From Verrucomicrobiia bacterium (GTDB lineage: Bacteria; Verrucomicrobiota; Verrucomicrobiia; Verrucomicrobiales; Akkermansiaceae): a stretch of DNA of 64,000 nt. Shown here piece after piece: positions 1 through 9,736 of the stretch. The translations under genes were made by a program, and so were the position numbers. The notes under the pieces were generated by a model that had not been told where the DNA came from, did not search any database, and saw only the letters and a program-made list of their open reading frames with translations. Positions within the stretch are counted from its first letter, which is position 1, and each line of letters opens with the position of its first letter. The stretch covers positions 124,001-188,000 of the forward strand of contig CANHQJ010000002.1 of the NCBI GenBank assembly GCA_947462875.1, read 5' to 3'.

Positions 1-2
1 TT

Positions 3-467
3 ACCGGACTCATCGGACAATACGCGCACGGCAACGAGCCGAGTCATCACATCGCCTACCTCTTTAACTGGGTCGAGCAACCTTGGCGCACGCAGGAGAT
101 CGTCCAAAAGATCATGACCGATTTCTACAAGGCGACTCCAGGAGGGATCATCGGTAATGAAGACTGTGGACAGATGTCGGCTTGGTTCATTCTCAGCTCC
201 ATGGGCCTCTACCAAGTAGCCCCGGGTGATCCGCGGTTTTCTCTGGGCGCCCCTCTTTTTACTGAGGCACGCATCCCTCTCAAGAGTGGTAAAACTTTCG
301 TGGTGAAGAAGAAAAATGAAGCAAAGCATCATCTCTATGTCCAGAAAGTCACACTGAATGGCAAACCATTGACAGTTCCCTTCATCGACTACGCAGAGAT
401 CATGTCCGGCGCAGAACTAATCTTCGAAATGGGCGCTCAAAAAACGGTCTTCTGGAAACAGCCATAA
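3..467 (+). CDS. GH92 family alpha-mannosidase, C-terminal fragment (partial)
   Basis: This is the C-terminal part of a glycoside hydrolase family 92 exo-alpha-mannosidase. The frame is open from base 3 of the window, so the gene starts upstream. The fragment holds the family hallmarks HGNEPSHH near the window edge, then GNEDCGQMSAW and SSMGLYQV. In this family these residues line the calcium-dependent mannose site. After them comes the short C-terminal beta-sandwich tail. GH92 enzymes are normally exported and trim alpha-mannosides from glycans. The nearby sulfatase and two-component system fit a glycan-use locus, but that link is inferred. The family call is firm; the linkage specificity cannot be read from this fragment. 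Confidence 0.93.
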   Translation, partial: TGLIGQYAHGNEPSHHIAYLFNWVEQPWRTQEIVQKIMTDFYKATPGGIIGNEDCGQMSAWFILSSMGLYQVAPGDPRFSLGAPLFTEARIPLKSGKTFVVKKKNEAKHHLYVQKVTLNGKPLTVPFIDYAEIMSGAELIFEMGAQKTVFWKQP

Positions 468-568
468 ACCATATATAAAGTTGATTGGTAATAATGTTAC
501 GAACAATATAGATTCTCGAATGCAGGAATTAACCTATTTTTATAGTTTTGTTCTTTGCCTCCATTCTA

Positions 569-3500
569 ATGAAAGCCCGATCCACTTATCACCGCGGTAG
601 AAGTCATCATCTCATCGCCAGCAATCCTGGGTTTACCCTGGTCGTGACGATATCGCTGTTGGTTTTATTGACGGTCATCGCACTAGGAATGCTTTCCCTC
701 ACCTCTGTTAGCCTTCGCAGCGGTTCGATGTTCGCGGCGCAGAAAAAAGCGCAGGCCAATGCACGCATGGCGCTTGTCTTCGCGTTGGGCGAACTGCAGA
801 GCGAACTGGGGCCAGATCAGCGCGTCTCGGCGTCCGGTGGTCAGCGACTCGAGGACGGCGACAAGTCTGGTGGAAATCACTGGACAGGCGTATACGATTC
901 ATGGCGGGCGAGCGACGAAAATAGGCCAGAGCCCGTTTTCAGACGGTGGTTGATTTCTGGTGCGCCTGAAGTGGTCGTCGATCCTAATGCTCCGAAAGAA
1001 GCCGCATCAGGAGTAAAAAAAATCACACTCGTGGCGTCCGATGCCGAACACAATGCGGTGGATGCAGAAATCACGGATCTGCCCGCGGGAGGCATCGCCT
1101 GGTGGGTAGGGGATGAGAATATGAAAGCCAAAATGGGCGGAGTTGTGGAGTCGACTGCCGATGTCACAGTGGCGCGCGCGCGCATGCAGGCCGCGCCGCG
1201 TGCGGGGCACGAGGTGTTTTTTGGCAACATGGTGGCAGCGGATGATCCGATCATGGATCGGTTGTGTTCGGGGAAGACCATCGATCTGGTGGGAAAACCC
1301 GAGAAGGCGATTTTTCATGATGCGACCAGCTTCTCGTTAGGCTTGTTGACCAACGTTCGCGGCGGCGGACTTCGTAAGGATTTGAATTTTCTTCTTGAAG
1401 CTCCCCAACCGAATCCCAACACACCTGAGGTGGCTCCGCTCTATTCGGTTGGCACTACACCGGGCATCAACCTAGGAGAACTATGGGTCGATCATAACAT
1501 CTGGGCGGAGATCGTTTATCCTTCGAATCCACCCCGACACGCTGATGGTAGCACGATTCCGTCCGGCATGCCCATTTTGGTATGCACTGACATCAAAAGT
1601 GATCCGTTCCTCTTATACAAGCACCTGCCCCGCTTGCAGTTGACGCTTCTTTACTCACTGATCAGTAAAAGCAGGATGGTCGGAAATGTGAAGCAATATG
1701 ATCTGTTTCTGGTGGCTGACCCCGTCTTTACTATTTGGAATCCGTTTGATGTCACACTGCACGTCCCCGCATCTGCTTTTGCTACGTTCAAAAGCTGGGC
1801 CATTCCCTATGACTTGAATCTCAGACTAGAAAATGGCCCTCTTGGGAGTAAAACGGCATTTACCCGCTCGATCAAACAACTCTCTAACAATCGGCTCTTC
1901 TTTTTTTATGGCCAACTCGGACGAGGACAGAGCTTGGTGATGCGTCCGGGAGAGGTGCAGGTCATCGCTCAGGGATTCGGCGAAAAAATCAAAGAAGTTC
2001 CCGGTGGATCATGGCAGTTTGATGGAAAACTCGGCTGGGAGTTTGCGTCAGGATATGCCTATCCGATCCCGTATGAAACTGCTCCCCAGTTAATGAATGG
2101 CACTCAGAAAATCACCTATTCGATGACGCCCAACACGGTGAAAAGTGATGCGGGTATGTTTCTCTGGAGTTACAATATCGGAGAGTTAGTAGATAGTTCG
2201 AATATTACGAAGTATGTTGGAAGCTTCAATATTGATCTTGTTTACTCCCGACTATCCAATGAATCGCCGATTGCGGCGGCCTCTTTTGCGAAGATTTTTC
2301 CCACATTGCCTCTCGACCCATCCGCGTCAAAAACGATTGCTCAGTTGGACGGAAACAAATGGCCTATTTGTGTATTCACTTACGGTCTGCGAACCGAGAC
2401 AGATCCGATGTTTGAAGGGAACCAGAATCCGGGAACACGCTTCACAGGGCGTGCCCTATTACGTGCGAACGAAACTTCGGTAGCGCAGGATTTGTATAAT
2501 CTCTCACCAGATATTGTGAGAGCATCACCATTGCAAGTTGGAATGAGGAGGGTAAACAGCCTGAACAGTCCTATCATTGAATGCGATGCTAACGGCCTTG
2601 GCTACTTCGGTGCGGAGTATGGTGCTGCCGGCGGGGTCTCTCACGTGATCACCCGCTCGATTCCTCGCGAACCCATTCATTCACTCGGTGCCCTGCAACA
2701 TGCTTCGGCTGAGGGAACGAAGTTTGGTCAGGGTCGTGGAGAGAGATCTTGGTTTTTGCAACCATCCGTTAGTCATGCGATCGCCAATTCCTTGGCGCCT
2801 TCTATCTTTCCTCCTGACGTCGTCCGAGGAAGGCTCGCAGGTAGGGATGCGGCAGATCATTCGTATCTTGCGAACCTAGCTCTCTGGGATCAGTATTTCT
2901 ACTCTTCGATCAAACCGCGTACCACTTCAGTGCATCGAAATAGTGTTATCGCTTACAAGGAGCAGAAAGAACGACTGCAAGCCTTTTTTGCAACGGATGC
3001 GAGCAGCTACCAACCTTTGCCGAACGAGCGGATGAGACGGTGGACTACGGATCCTCAGTCCGCGCTCGCGGCGATCTATCCGTCCAGCAAACCTGCAACC
3101 GACGCCGCCGAGCGCATCGCTGCGCATTTAATGGTGGACGGAATGTTCAATGTGAATTCCACGTCGGTGAACGCGTGGAAAGGATTTTTATCCGGACTCA
3201 AAGGTGCCGCAGTTCCTTACAGTCCCACTCCTGCTCTTGAAAAAAATCCGGATCTCGTTCAGACCGCCAATACGCCTGTAGCTTCGCTCCTTATGCCGGC
3301 TGCTCGTGAAATCGACCCTCGTCGCCTCAATGACTCCGCGGATAGAGACCAGTGGATTGGGTTCCGTGGTCTCACTGACGAGCAAATTGACGAACTTGCC
3401 ACAGCCATCGTCAAGCAAGTGCGAAAGCGCGGCCCGTTTCTTTCGATCGCTGATTTTGTCAACCGACGACTAGGTCGCGATAAAGAGTTGGCTCTCTCCG

Positions 3501-3931
3501 GTGCGCTGCAGAGTGCCCTTGATGACAATGAGGTTTCGATCAATGCGGCGTATCGACAGGGTGATCGCGCGCTTGCTGTTGCGGAAGCTGTTGCGCAAGG
3601 GTTTCCTTTTCCCGAGGCAGAGGCGGGGGCGAAGTCTGTCTGTGCGCCCGGATATGTCAAACAGGGTGATCTGCTTACCACACTGGGCCCTTTGATCAGC
3701 GTGCGTGGAGATACTTTTGTGATCCGGGCATACGGTGAGGTGAGGGAAGAGCTGAGCCAGGCTGTCTTGGCTCGTTCGTGGTGTGAGGCGATTGTTCAGC
3801 GAGTGCCCGATTATCTTGATCCTGCTGACAAGGCACACGTGGCAGTTCCCCAATCCAAGATCAACCAACTCTTCGGACGTCGTTTCAACATCATTTCCTT
3901 TCGTTACCTGAGTCCTCGGGAATGTTCTTGA
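569..3931 (+). CDS. Verru_Chthon cassette protein A-like giant pseudopilin
   Basis: The predicted protein is 1120 residues. Near the N-terminus it has a type IV prepilin-like signal: a short basic leader, then Gly21 followed by FTLVV and a roughly 20-residue hydrophobic helix. The Glu normally at mature position 5 is Val, as in GspK-like minor pseudopilins. Near the C-terminus is a segment reading LTDEQIDELATAI and RGPFLSIADFVNRRLG, resembling the helix-hairpin region of GspK/Verru_Chthon A proteins. The large middle part is unlike anything I recognise. I chose ATG 569 because the longer reading needs a TTG at 548. The next gene begins 22 bp downstream on the same strand. Verru_Chthon A normally sits with B, C and D genes, and those are absent here. 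Confidence 0.8.
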   Translation: MKARSTYHRGRSHHLIASNPGFTLVVTISLLVLLTVIALGMLSLTSVSLRSGSMFAAQKKAQANARMALVFALGELQSELGPDQRVSASGGQRLEDGDKSGGNHWTGVYDSWRASDENRPEPVFRRWLISGAPEVVVDPNAPKEAASGVKKITLVASDAEHNAVDAEITDLPAGGIAWWVGDENMKAKMGGVVESTADVTVARARMQAAPRAGHEVFFGNMVAADDPIMDRLCSGKTIDLVGKPEKAIFHDATSFSLGLLTNVRGGGLRKDLNFLLEAPQPNPNTPEVAPLYSVGTTPGINLGELWVDHNIWAEIVYPSNPPRHADGSTIPSGMPILVCTDIKSDPFLLYKHLPRLQLTLLYSLISKSRMVGNVKQYDLFLVADPVFTIWNPFDVTLHVPASAFATFKSWAIPYDLNLRLENGPLGSKTAFTRSIKQLSNNRLFFFYGQLGRGQSLVMRPGEVQVIAQGFGEKIKEVPGGSWQFDGKLGWEFASGYAYPIPYETAPQLMNGTQKITYSMTPNTVKSDAGMFLWSYNIGELVDSSNITKYVGSFNIDLVYSRLSNESPIAAASFAKIFPTLPLDPSASKTIAQLDGNKWPICVFTYGLRTETDPMFEGNQNPGTRFTGRALLRANETSVAQDLYNLSPDIVRASPLQVGMRRVNSLNSPIIECDANGLGYFGAEYGAAGGVSHVITRSIPREPIHSLGALQHASAEGTKFGQGRGERSWFLQPSVSHAIANSLAPSIFPPDVVRGRLAGRDAADHSYLANLALWDQYFYSSIKPRTTSVHRNSVIAYKEQKERLQAFFATDASSYQPLPNERMRRWTTDPQSALAAIYPSSKPATDAAERIAAHLMVDGMFNVNSTSVNAWKGFLSGLKGAAVPYSPTPALEKNPDLVQTANTPVASLLMPAAREIDPRRLNDSADRDQWIGFRGLTDEQIDELATAIVKQVRKRGPFLSIADFVNRRLGRDKELALSGALQSALDDNEVSINAAYRQGDRALAVAEAVAQGFPFPEAEAGAKSVCAPGYVKQGDLLTTLGPLISVRGDTFVIRAYGEVREELSQAVLARSWCEAIVQRVPDYLDPADKAHVAVPQSKINQLFGRRFNIISFRYLSPRECS

Positions 3932-3953
3932 AGTCGCCCCATTGATCTTACCC

Positions 3954-4649
3954 ATGATTCCCACCATGCCGCGTCACCGTTTTCTCATCGTCCTGATTTT
4001 TCTCGGTTTTATCTCAGCCGATCTTGTTGGTAAGGAGCCTGATCCCGCCAGCGTTCGAGCCTTGCTGCTTGTTCCTGGTGGGCCTATCGCCGAACTCCAC
4101 CCGATGTCAGGCGCGATCGTTGGCGAGGCGATCCAGGTTGGCGCGCGTGGTCTCAGCGAACCATTCAAGCCAAGCACCCGTGAGTTTTTTCTCACCATGC
4201 CCGACATCAAACAATCGTCGGGCTACCGTTCCGTCGCCAAGGTCGCATTGCCGCCAGAGGGTAAGGATTTCATTCTGCTGCTGGAGCCATCATCCACGAC
4301 CTTTCGCGTTCATATTGTCAATGGTAAGGAGTCCCGCTTCGGAGCTGACGCCTTATTATTTTTCAATGCAACGGATATCACGTTAGGCGCTACACTGGGC
4401 AACACCAAAGTCATCATGAAGCCACGTGAGGCAGTATTCGCTAAGGCGCCGCCGGTTGGCGAAAAACCTTTTTATCAGGTTACGTTCTATGAGTCCGACG
4501 ATGGCAAAGCCCGGATTTTCACCAATACTCGCTGGCCGCATCGGGCTGCGAGCCGCTGCTATGTTTTTCTCTATCGTAACGCATCCACCGGTCGATTGAC
4601 CTATCAGGCGGTGGACGAGGAGATCGCACCCGAGACCTCAACCGAATAA
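3954..4649 (+). CDS. Secreted protein of unknown function
   Basis: The predicted protein is 231 residues with a clear signal peptide: a basic start followed by the hydrophobic run FLIVLIFLGFISA. I do not recognise the mature part. It is mostly beta-type sequence with no cysteine pair or catalytic motif that I can name. It lies 22 bp after the giant pseudopilin gene on the same strand, so the two are probably co-transcribed and may act together at the cell envelope. ATG 3966 is an equally good start, because it opens directly at the basic residues of the signal peptide. The gene is convergent with the sulfatase gene, which ends 52 bp away. Confidence 0.6.
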   Translation: MIPTMPRHRFLIVLIFLGFISADLVGKEPDPASVRALLLVPGGPIAELHPMSGAIVGEAIQVGARGLSEPFKPSTREFFLTMPDIKQSSGYRSVAKVALPPEGKDFILLLEPSSTTFRVHIVNGKESRFGADALLFFNATDITLGATLGNTKVIMKPREAVFAKAPPVGEKPFYQVTFYESDDGKARIFTNTRWPHRAASRCYVFLYRNASTGRLTYQAVDEEIAPETSTE

Positions 4650-4701
4650 AAGTGTAACGATGTCGGATTTGATGGGGTGGTCCGTCATGTATGTGCTTTT
4701 G

Positions 4702-7700
4702 TTATTGCCCCGGAGGATCAATCATTTCGGCACGGATGAACTGGCGGGGAGTTTGCGTAAGCGGCGCGGCGCTGCGGAATATGATTTTGTCCGACCATTC
4801 TTCTGCGAGTGTGCAATGAGGTGGTCCGCTCTGCCAGTGAATCAAGTCGCTACTTACCGAGCCCCGAAATTGGACGCCACGGCGGCGGCTGCGTGGTAAG
4901 ACGTATTCCAAGAAGCTGTTTCCTGTCTCGTTTGTGATTCGCATCAGGGGCTTGGCCACGGACGAGGATGAGAGTGGATCCGTGCCAGCGGCGTATTCCC
5001 AGAGTGTCGTCACGCCGTCGCCGTCGGCGTCGTTGCCCCATTGGCTGCCCGGTTGGCTCAATGCGGGATCGTTTTTGCCAAAAGTGCGGTAGCGCCATGG
5101 TTCAGGAGATAGCAGATCTTGATTCACCACGGCATCACCCTGTGCGTTGTAGCTGGCGACTTGAAGCAGAATGTCTGAGATGCCGGGATCGAGTGCGACG
5201 GTTGCGTCGGTAGTGCCGGAAGGATATTCACCGATGATCTGGGGTGTGCCGCCATTTACGATTTTTCGAATCACGTAACCAAGCTCGCTACTCGCGGCAT
5301 CGCTCCATTGGAGTTTCACTTCATTGAGGTTGTTGAATGTCATGCGGAGTGAGTCGGGAGTCGGAGGCGATGCGTGAGGCGAAGGGGAAAATTCGGTGGA
5401 AGTATCGGCAAATTGACGGAAAGGGCGATGTGGTATGCTTCCAATATAACTAGCCAATCGTTTTTTCAATTGGTAAGCCATTGCTGGTTCTAATCCGTAG
5501 ATGTTGGTATTTTCCTCTGGATCATTGCTGAGATTGTAGAGTTGGTCTTCTTCAAAATAAGTCGGGTTGGTAGCAGCGACACCTGCTCCCAAGCCCGAGT
5601 TATTAATGTAGTAGGGACGTGGGATGGTTCCTCCTGTCAGTTGCGCATTCGCGTTGTATTCTGGCCAACGGAATCCATTTTCGATCTGGCTGTATATGCT
5701 CGGCGTGTAGCGAACGGCTATGTATTTGCGAGTCTTCGTGCGGACGGCGCGGGCGTAGCCGATCTCGCTGAAGACATCGCTTCGCACCGGAGCACTGCTG
5801 CCTTGAAGAACTGGTACGAGGGTGACGCCATCGACGGCGCGGGTCGGCAGGTCGGAGGCACCAGCGAGCGCAAGGAGGGTGGTCCCGATATCGACATGAC
5901 TCACCAATTCATTGTAGCTGCGGCCGGGATTGGTAATCCCATTCGGCCAACTCATCACCAAAGGAACCTTTAAGCCCAGATCGTAGAGAGAGGTTTTGCC
6001 CCAGATCGTCGGGCTGGAAAGCGTCTTCTCGCCATGGTCGGAGGTGAAGATGATCAGCGTGTCGTTGCGAATGCCGTAAGCGGTGAGTTTGTCGATGATG
6101 GCTTTGACCGAATGATCGAGCCAAGTTTCGCGCGCGGTGATGAGATCCTTTCCGGCGCTCTGCACCTGAGAGATGATGGATGCACGCGTGGGCATGAATG
6201 AATAATCTTCGTTAGGCAGGTATCCAGCACTGGTGTATCCATTGTTGGCGCGAAGCGTGAAGTCGAGATTGTTATTGACCGGTCCGTGATTGATGGTGGG
6301 TGCCATGTAGAGAAAAAAACGTTCATTACGGTTTTCCTCGATGAAACGGAGAGCCCGACTGGTGATCCACTCCTGGTTGTGCACATTCAATTGATCATTC
6401 CAGAGTTCCTTGAGATTTCCGTGGTAGAAGCCGTCGACATAATCAAAGCCCAGCATGCGCATGTTTTGGCAAACGACGCGGTGATTGTGCTGCATCGCAC
6501 CGTTGACTGTAGCATCGGTAGCTGGGTCAGCGGTTTTACTGTAGGTGATGAGTCCTTTTGCCGTCCAATTTGCTGTGGCACCCAACTCGTCATCGAGCAC
6601 ATGTGATTTTCCGACAAAGCCTGTGCGATAGCCTGCTTTTTGAAGCCACGCTCCGAGGTTTTGACCGTCATGCTCCAGTTCGGTATCCGACACACCGAAG
6701 CGACCGAGTGTGCCAAGCGGATATCGGGCGAGAAACGTATCACTCGTATTGCGAGAGGGCCAGCGACTGGTGAGTAGTGAGTAGCGCGACGCTCCGCACA
6801 CAGACGAGGCGCAGAATGCCAAATTGAATTTCACGCCGTTGGCAACCAGTGCGTCTAATGTCGGCGTGATGCAATTTCTTCCATCGAAGCCGAAATGTTG
6901 GTCGGCGGCTTGGTCGTCCGTGTTGATGATGATTATGTTTGGCCCGCTGGCGGGAGTCTGTGCTTTCACCTCGTAGTAGATCGAGTTTGCGGTAGATATC
7001 AATTCGAGACGACGATCGGAGGGAAGATCGAAATGGCGTGTGCGGAATGCCGAGGTGCTGCCTGCGAATGATCCGAAGTTTGCCAGCACAAAACGATCGC
7101 CGATCTGATACGGCCCGGAAACTTGGGAGCCATCGAGAACCCATTGCGAGCCGAGATCCATCACGAGCTTGGCAGGTCCGAGTTCGAGTGGTTCGCAACC
7201 GCTGCCATCTGGTTTGGTTTCCACCGTTGCGGCTGAGCCTACTACAAACTCGTCTGTTGCGGATGATCCAGAATAACGAAAAGATGCGCCTGAACCGCTG
7301 ACGGTCAAGCGGACAGACTGGGTGAGATCGCGACCAATGGTCATCGCCCGCATACTCAACGCTCCGGTTCCTGTCACGGTGAGCGAGCCATTGACGATGC
7401 GTAGTTCGTCGGGACTCGCGGATGCCGTGCTGTTGAGAATGACCTCGTAGCCATCAATGATGGCATCAGCAGGGAATGCCGGTATGCCATTGGGGTTCCA
7501 GTTGATGGGGTTCGTCCAGAGGTTGTTGAGTGCGCCGTTGTCAAAGCCCTCGGCGGCGGCGGGCGTCGTGACGGCGAAGCGGAAGCCAGCGACCCCTGCG
7601 CCGGTCGTCGATCCCACGCCAGGAATTTCTTTGAATGTCAGAGACTGACCGTTGGTCAGTGATAGATTGGTGAGAGCCAGTGTGCCGCTGGCTGCGCTCA

Positions 7701-8916
7701 TGTTGGTGAAGTCTTGGTTCGTCGCGCCGCTAGTGACACGGATGTCGCCACCGCTGCCCTCGACGTAGGACCAGCTTTGGAGAAACAGTTCGAGTCCAGC
7801 GGGAGCCGTCAGCGTCCATGTTAGTGTTTCTGGTGTTGAGGTGGTATCGCCCGTTCCGTAGTTGAGTCCATCAATTCGGTTAGAATTTTCTCCCTGAATG
7901 CCGATCCCTCCACCTCCCAGCTCAGAAATTGTGAGATTGGCGCCTCCGGACTGAGTTCCCGTGAGGGTGAAGGATTTCCCGAATAGTGATGGGTCCGCGA
8001 CTGAACCGACGTTGGCGTTGTCCCACTCAGCGACAATGGCAGAAAAAACGGCGTTGCTGCTGGTTGTGGATGCATCGAGTGAAATGACTCCAGCACCGTT
8101 GATCGAGAAGCGCAGAAGGATGGATGCCGTGGAGTCGTTAGCCGTGACGAAAGGTGGACTGGGACCGAAACCGTTGCCGCTGTTGGCGAAACTCACGACG
8201 ACATCGTTTGCGGTCGCTGGGGCACTGAGGATGTCGAAGGCGAACCCTGCGAGTGTCGCACCGTTACTCGAGCTCGGCGTTTCACCAAAGATCAGAGTGT
8301 CACCGCTGGTCAGACTCAGAGCATTGGTTACGAGATCAAAATGGCTGCTGCCGGAGGCCGCGATGTTGATAAAATCCTGTGAATCCGTACCATTGGAAAA
8401 ACGCATGTCTGCCCCCGTTCCGCTCACCCATGACCAAGATTGGAATTGCAACAGCATTCCCGCAGGAGCGGTTAGCTCAACATGCAGTGCTTCTGGGGCG
8501 CTCGTTGTCAGTGTCCTGCCGTCCACGCGATTGGAGTCTTGGCCCTCTATGCCGAGCCCTCCACCACTAACAGTGGTGATGCAAAGATTGGGGTTTAGCG
8601 GTCTTTTCGGTATGATTTTGAGACTGAATGAGGTCTGAAAAAACGCGCTGTGAGTTGTCGAGCCCGCCGTGCCGTTTGGTCGATCGAACTGGTTGACCAG
8701 ATTGACAAAAGTAGCGTTGCTGTTCGTGGTGGATGCATTGAGCGAAACGGCCCCTGTTTTGTCAATGCTGTAGGCAAGAGTAATCGTATCGTTGATTGTC
8801 GCCGATCGGAACGTTCCGCTGTCGACAGGCCCGACATTCGAAAAACTCGTTCTGACATCGGCCTGAGCGGATAAGATCAGCACCACGCAAATCAATAAAA
8901 GGGAAGTCAGATTCAT
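4702..8916 (-). CDS. Multidomain secreted sulfatase (1404 aa)
   Basis: This is an exported type I sulfatase with unusually large flanking regions. A signal peptide (residues 1-19) is followed by two tandem copies of a roughly 215-residue beta domain (about 20-235 and 238-455). Each copy carries GGGxGIxGxxSNRxDG and LTAPAGxxLxxQSWSxVxGxG. A beta-helix-like linker (about 460-650) begins LWTNPINWNPNGIP. The sulfatase domain (about 654-1150) has the metal-binding NTDD (Asp667, Asp668) and the formylglycine motif CGASR with Cys707. The C-terminus has a fibronectin-like stretch, a DADGDG calcium-type loop near residue 1297 and a final SSDLIHW...FIRAEM segment. It would hydrolyse sulfate esters outside the cytoplasm and needs a formylglycine-generating enzyme, not seen here. 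It lies 171 bp downstream of a response regulator gene on the same strand. Confidence 0.9.
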   Translation of the reverse strand: MNLTSLLLICVVLILSAQADVRTSFSNVGPVDSGTFRSATINDTITLAYSIDKTGAVSLNASTTNSNATFVNLVNQFDRPNGTAGSTTHSAFFQTSFSLKIIPKRPLNPNLCITTVSGGGLGIEGQDSNRVDGRTLTTSAPEALHVELTAPAGMLLQFQSWSWVSGTGADMRFSNGTDSQDFINIAASGSSHFDLVTNALSLTSGDTLIFGETPSSSNGATLAGFAFDILSAPATANDVVVSFANSGNGFGPSPPFVTANDSTASILLRFSINGAGVISLDASTTSSNAVFSAIVAEWDNANVGSVADPSLFGKSFTLTGTQSGGANLTISELGGGGIGIQGENSNRIDGLNYGTGDTTSTPETLTWTLTAPAGLELFLQSWSYVEGSGGDIRVTSGATNQDFTNMSAASGTLALTNLSLTNGQSLTFKEIPGVGSTTGAGVAGFRFAVTTPAAAEGFDNGALNNLWTNPINWNPNGIPAFPADAIIDGYEVILNSTASASPDELRIVNGSLTVTGTGALSMRAMTIGRDLTQSVRLTVSGSGASFRYSGSSATDEFVVGSAATVETKPDGSGCEPLELGPAKLVMDLGSQWVLDGSQVSGPYQIGDRFVLANFGSFAGSTSAFRTRHFDLPSDRRLELISTANSIYYEVKAQTPASGPNIIIINTDDQAADQHFGFDGRNCITPTLDALVANGVKFNLAFCASSVCGASRYSLLTSRWPSRNTSDTFLARYPLGTLGRFGVSDTELEHDGQNLGAWLQKAGYRTGFVGKSHVLDDELGATANWTAKGLITYSKTADPATDATVNGAMQHNHRVVCQNMRMLGFDYVDGFYHGNLKELWNDQLNVHNQEWITSRALRFIEENRNERFFLYMAPTINHGPVNNNLDFTLRANNGYTSAGYLPNEDYSFMPTRASIISQVQSAGKDLITARETWLDHSVKAIIDKLTAYGIRNDTLIIFTSDHGEKTLSSPTIWGKTSLYDLGLKVPLVMSWPNGITNPGRSYNELVSHVDIGTTLLALAGASDLPTRAVDGVTLVPVLQGSSAPVRSDVFSEIGYARAVRTKTRKYIAVRYTPSIYSQIENGFRWPEYNANAQLTGGTIPRPYYINNSGLGAGVAATNPTYFEEDQLYNLSNDPEENTNIYGLEPAMAYQLKKRLASYIGSIPHRPFRQFADTSTEFSPSPHASPPTPDSLRMTFNNLNEVKLQWSDAASSELGYVIRKIVNGGTPQIIGEYPSGTTDATVALDPGISDILLQVASYNAQGDAVVNQDLLSPEPWRYRTFGKNDPALSQPGSQWGNDADGDGVTTLWEYAAGTDPLSSSSVAKPLMRITNETGNSFLEYVLPRSRRRGVQFRGSVSSDLIHWQSGPPHCTLAEEWSDKIIFRSAAPLTQTPRQFIRAEMIDPPGQ

Positions 8917-9087
8917 GTATGGATTGAGGGAGTGAGATTCATAGGAAAAATTGTTAGGGATGGGGGGAAAGAGTGTATCACGTGAGACGATACAACATAG
9001 TCCACATAACGACGACAGAAGTCATTTCACCAGACCCAGTGGTGAACGACTCGAGACTCATGCCATGAGTTCCTGATGACTGAAGAT

Positions 9088-9720
9088 TCAGGAAAGGTAT
9101 TTGATGATCGCTTCCACTTTGCTGCGCACATGGAGCTTGAAGCAGATACGCTTCACGTATGTCCGGACGGTTGGCACCGTGAGGTCTAGTTGATCAGCCA
9201 CTTCTTTGTGGATGTATCCCGCGGCGAGTAGCTTGAGCACCTCCTTCTCACGTGGCGAGAGAGTTTCCCGCTCGTCTTCAATTTTTCGCTCTTCCCTGAA
9301 ATACATCGCCATCTTGCGTGCGATGGGACCGGAAAACGCAGAGGCGCCGGCGAAGACATCGCGGATCGCTGCCAGTATGTCTTTTGAATTGCACGATTTG
9401 ATAAGATAGCCGCTTGCACCCTCTTTCAGTGCGCGGAAAATGTTGTCCTCCTCTTCGTATGCCGTCAACATCACCACTTCGAGTTTGGGAAGGCGCTTTT
9501 TCAGTCCACGTATGCAGTCGATCCCAGACTTTCCGGGCAGCTTGATATCCATCAATACCACATCGGGTTGGAGCGCGGGGATCTTCAATTCCGCCTCTTC
9601 CGCGGAAGATACCGCACCCAAAAACGTAATGTCATCCGCCACCTTGATAATTTCAATGAGCTGCTGCTGAATGCGAAGATCGTCCTCGACGATAACGACA
9701 GTTTTTTTAGCGGGGATCAT
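9088..9720 (-). CDS. NarL/FixJ-family response regulator
   Basis: The predicted protein is 210 residues: an N-terminal receiver domain followed by a LuxR-type helix-turn-helix. The receiver has the acidic pair VEDD (Asp13, Asp14), the phospho-acceptor Asp58 in VVLMDIKLPG, a conserved Thr in VVMLTAYE and the Lys in GYLIKS. The DNA-binding part begins LSPREKEVLKLLAAGYIHKEVAD and ends in the recognition helix region TVRTYVKRI. I chose the start at 9720 because it gives a standard receiver N-terminus (MIPAKKTVVIVEDD). The longer reading would overlap the kinase gene. It begins 16 bp after the histidine kinase stop codon, so the two form one operon. It probably controls the sulfatase gene directly downstream, which is inference from position. 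Confidence 0.93.
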   Translation of the reverse strand: MIPAKKTVVIVEDDLRIQQQLIEIIKVADDITFLGAVSSAEEAELKIPALQPDVVLMDIKLPGKSGIDCIRGLKKRLPKLEVVMLTAYEEEDNIFRALKEGASGYLIKSCNSKDILAAIRDVFAGASAFSGPIARKMAMYFREERKIEDERETLSPREKEVLKLLAAGYIHKEVADQLDLTVPTVRTYVKRICFKLHVRSKVEAIIKYLS

Positions 9721-9736
9721 GGATTTTTGGAGTTGG

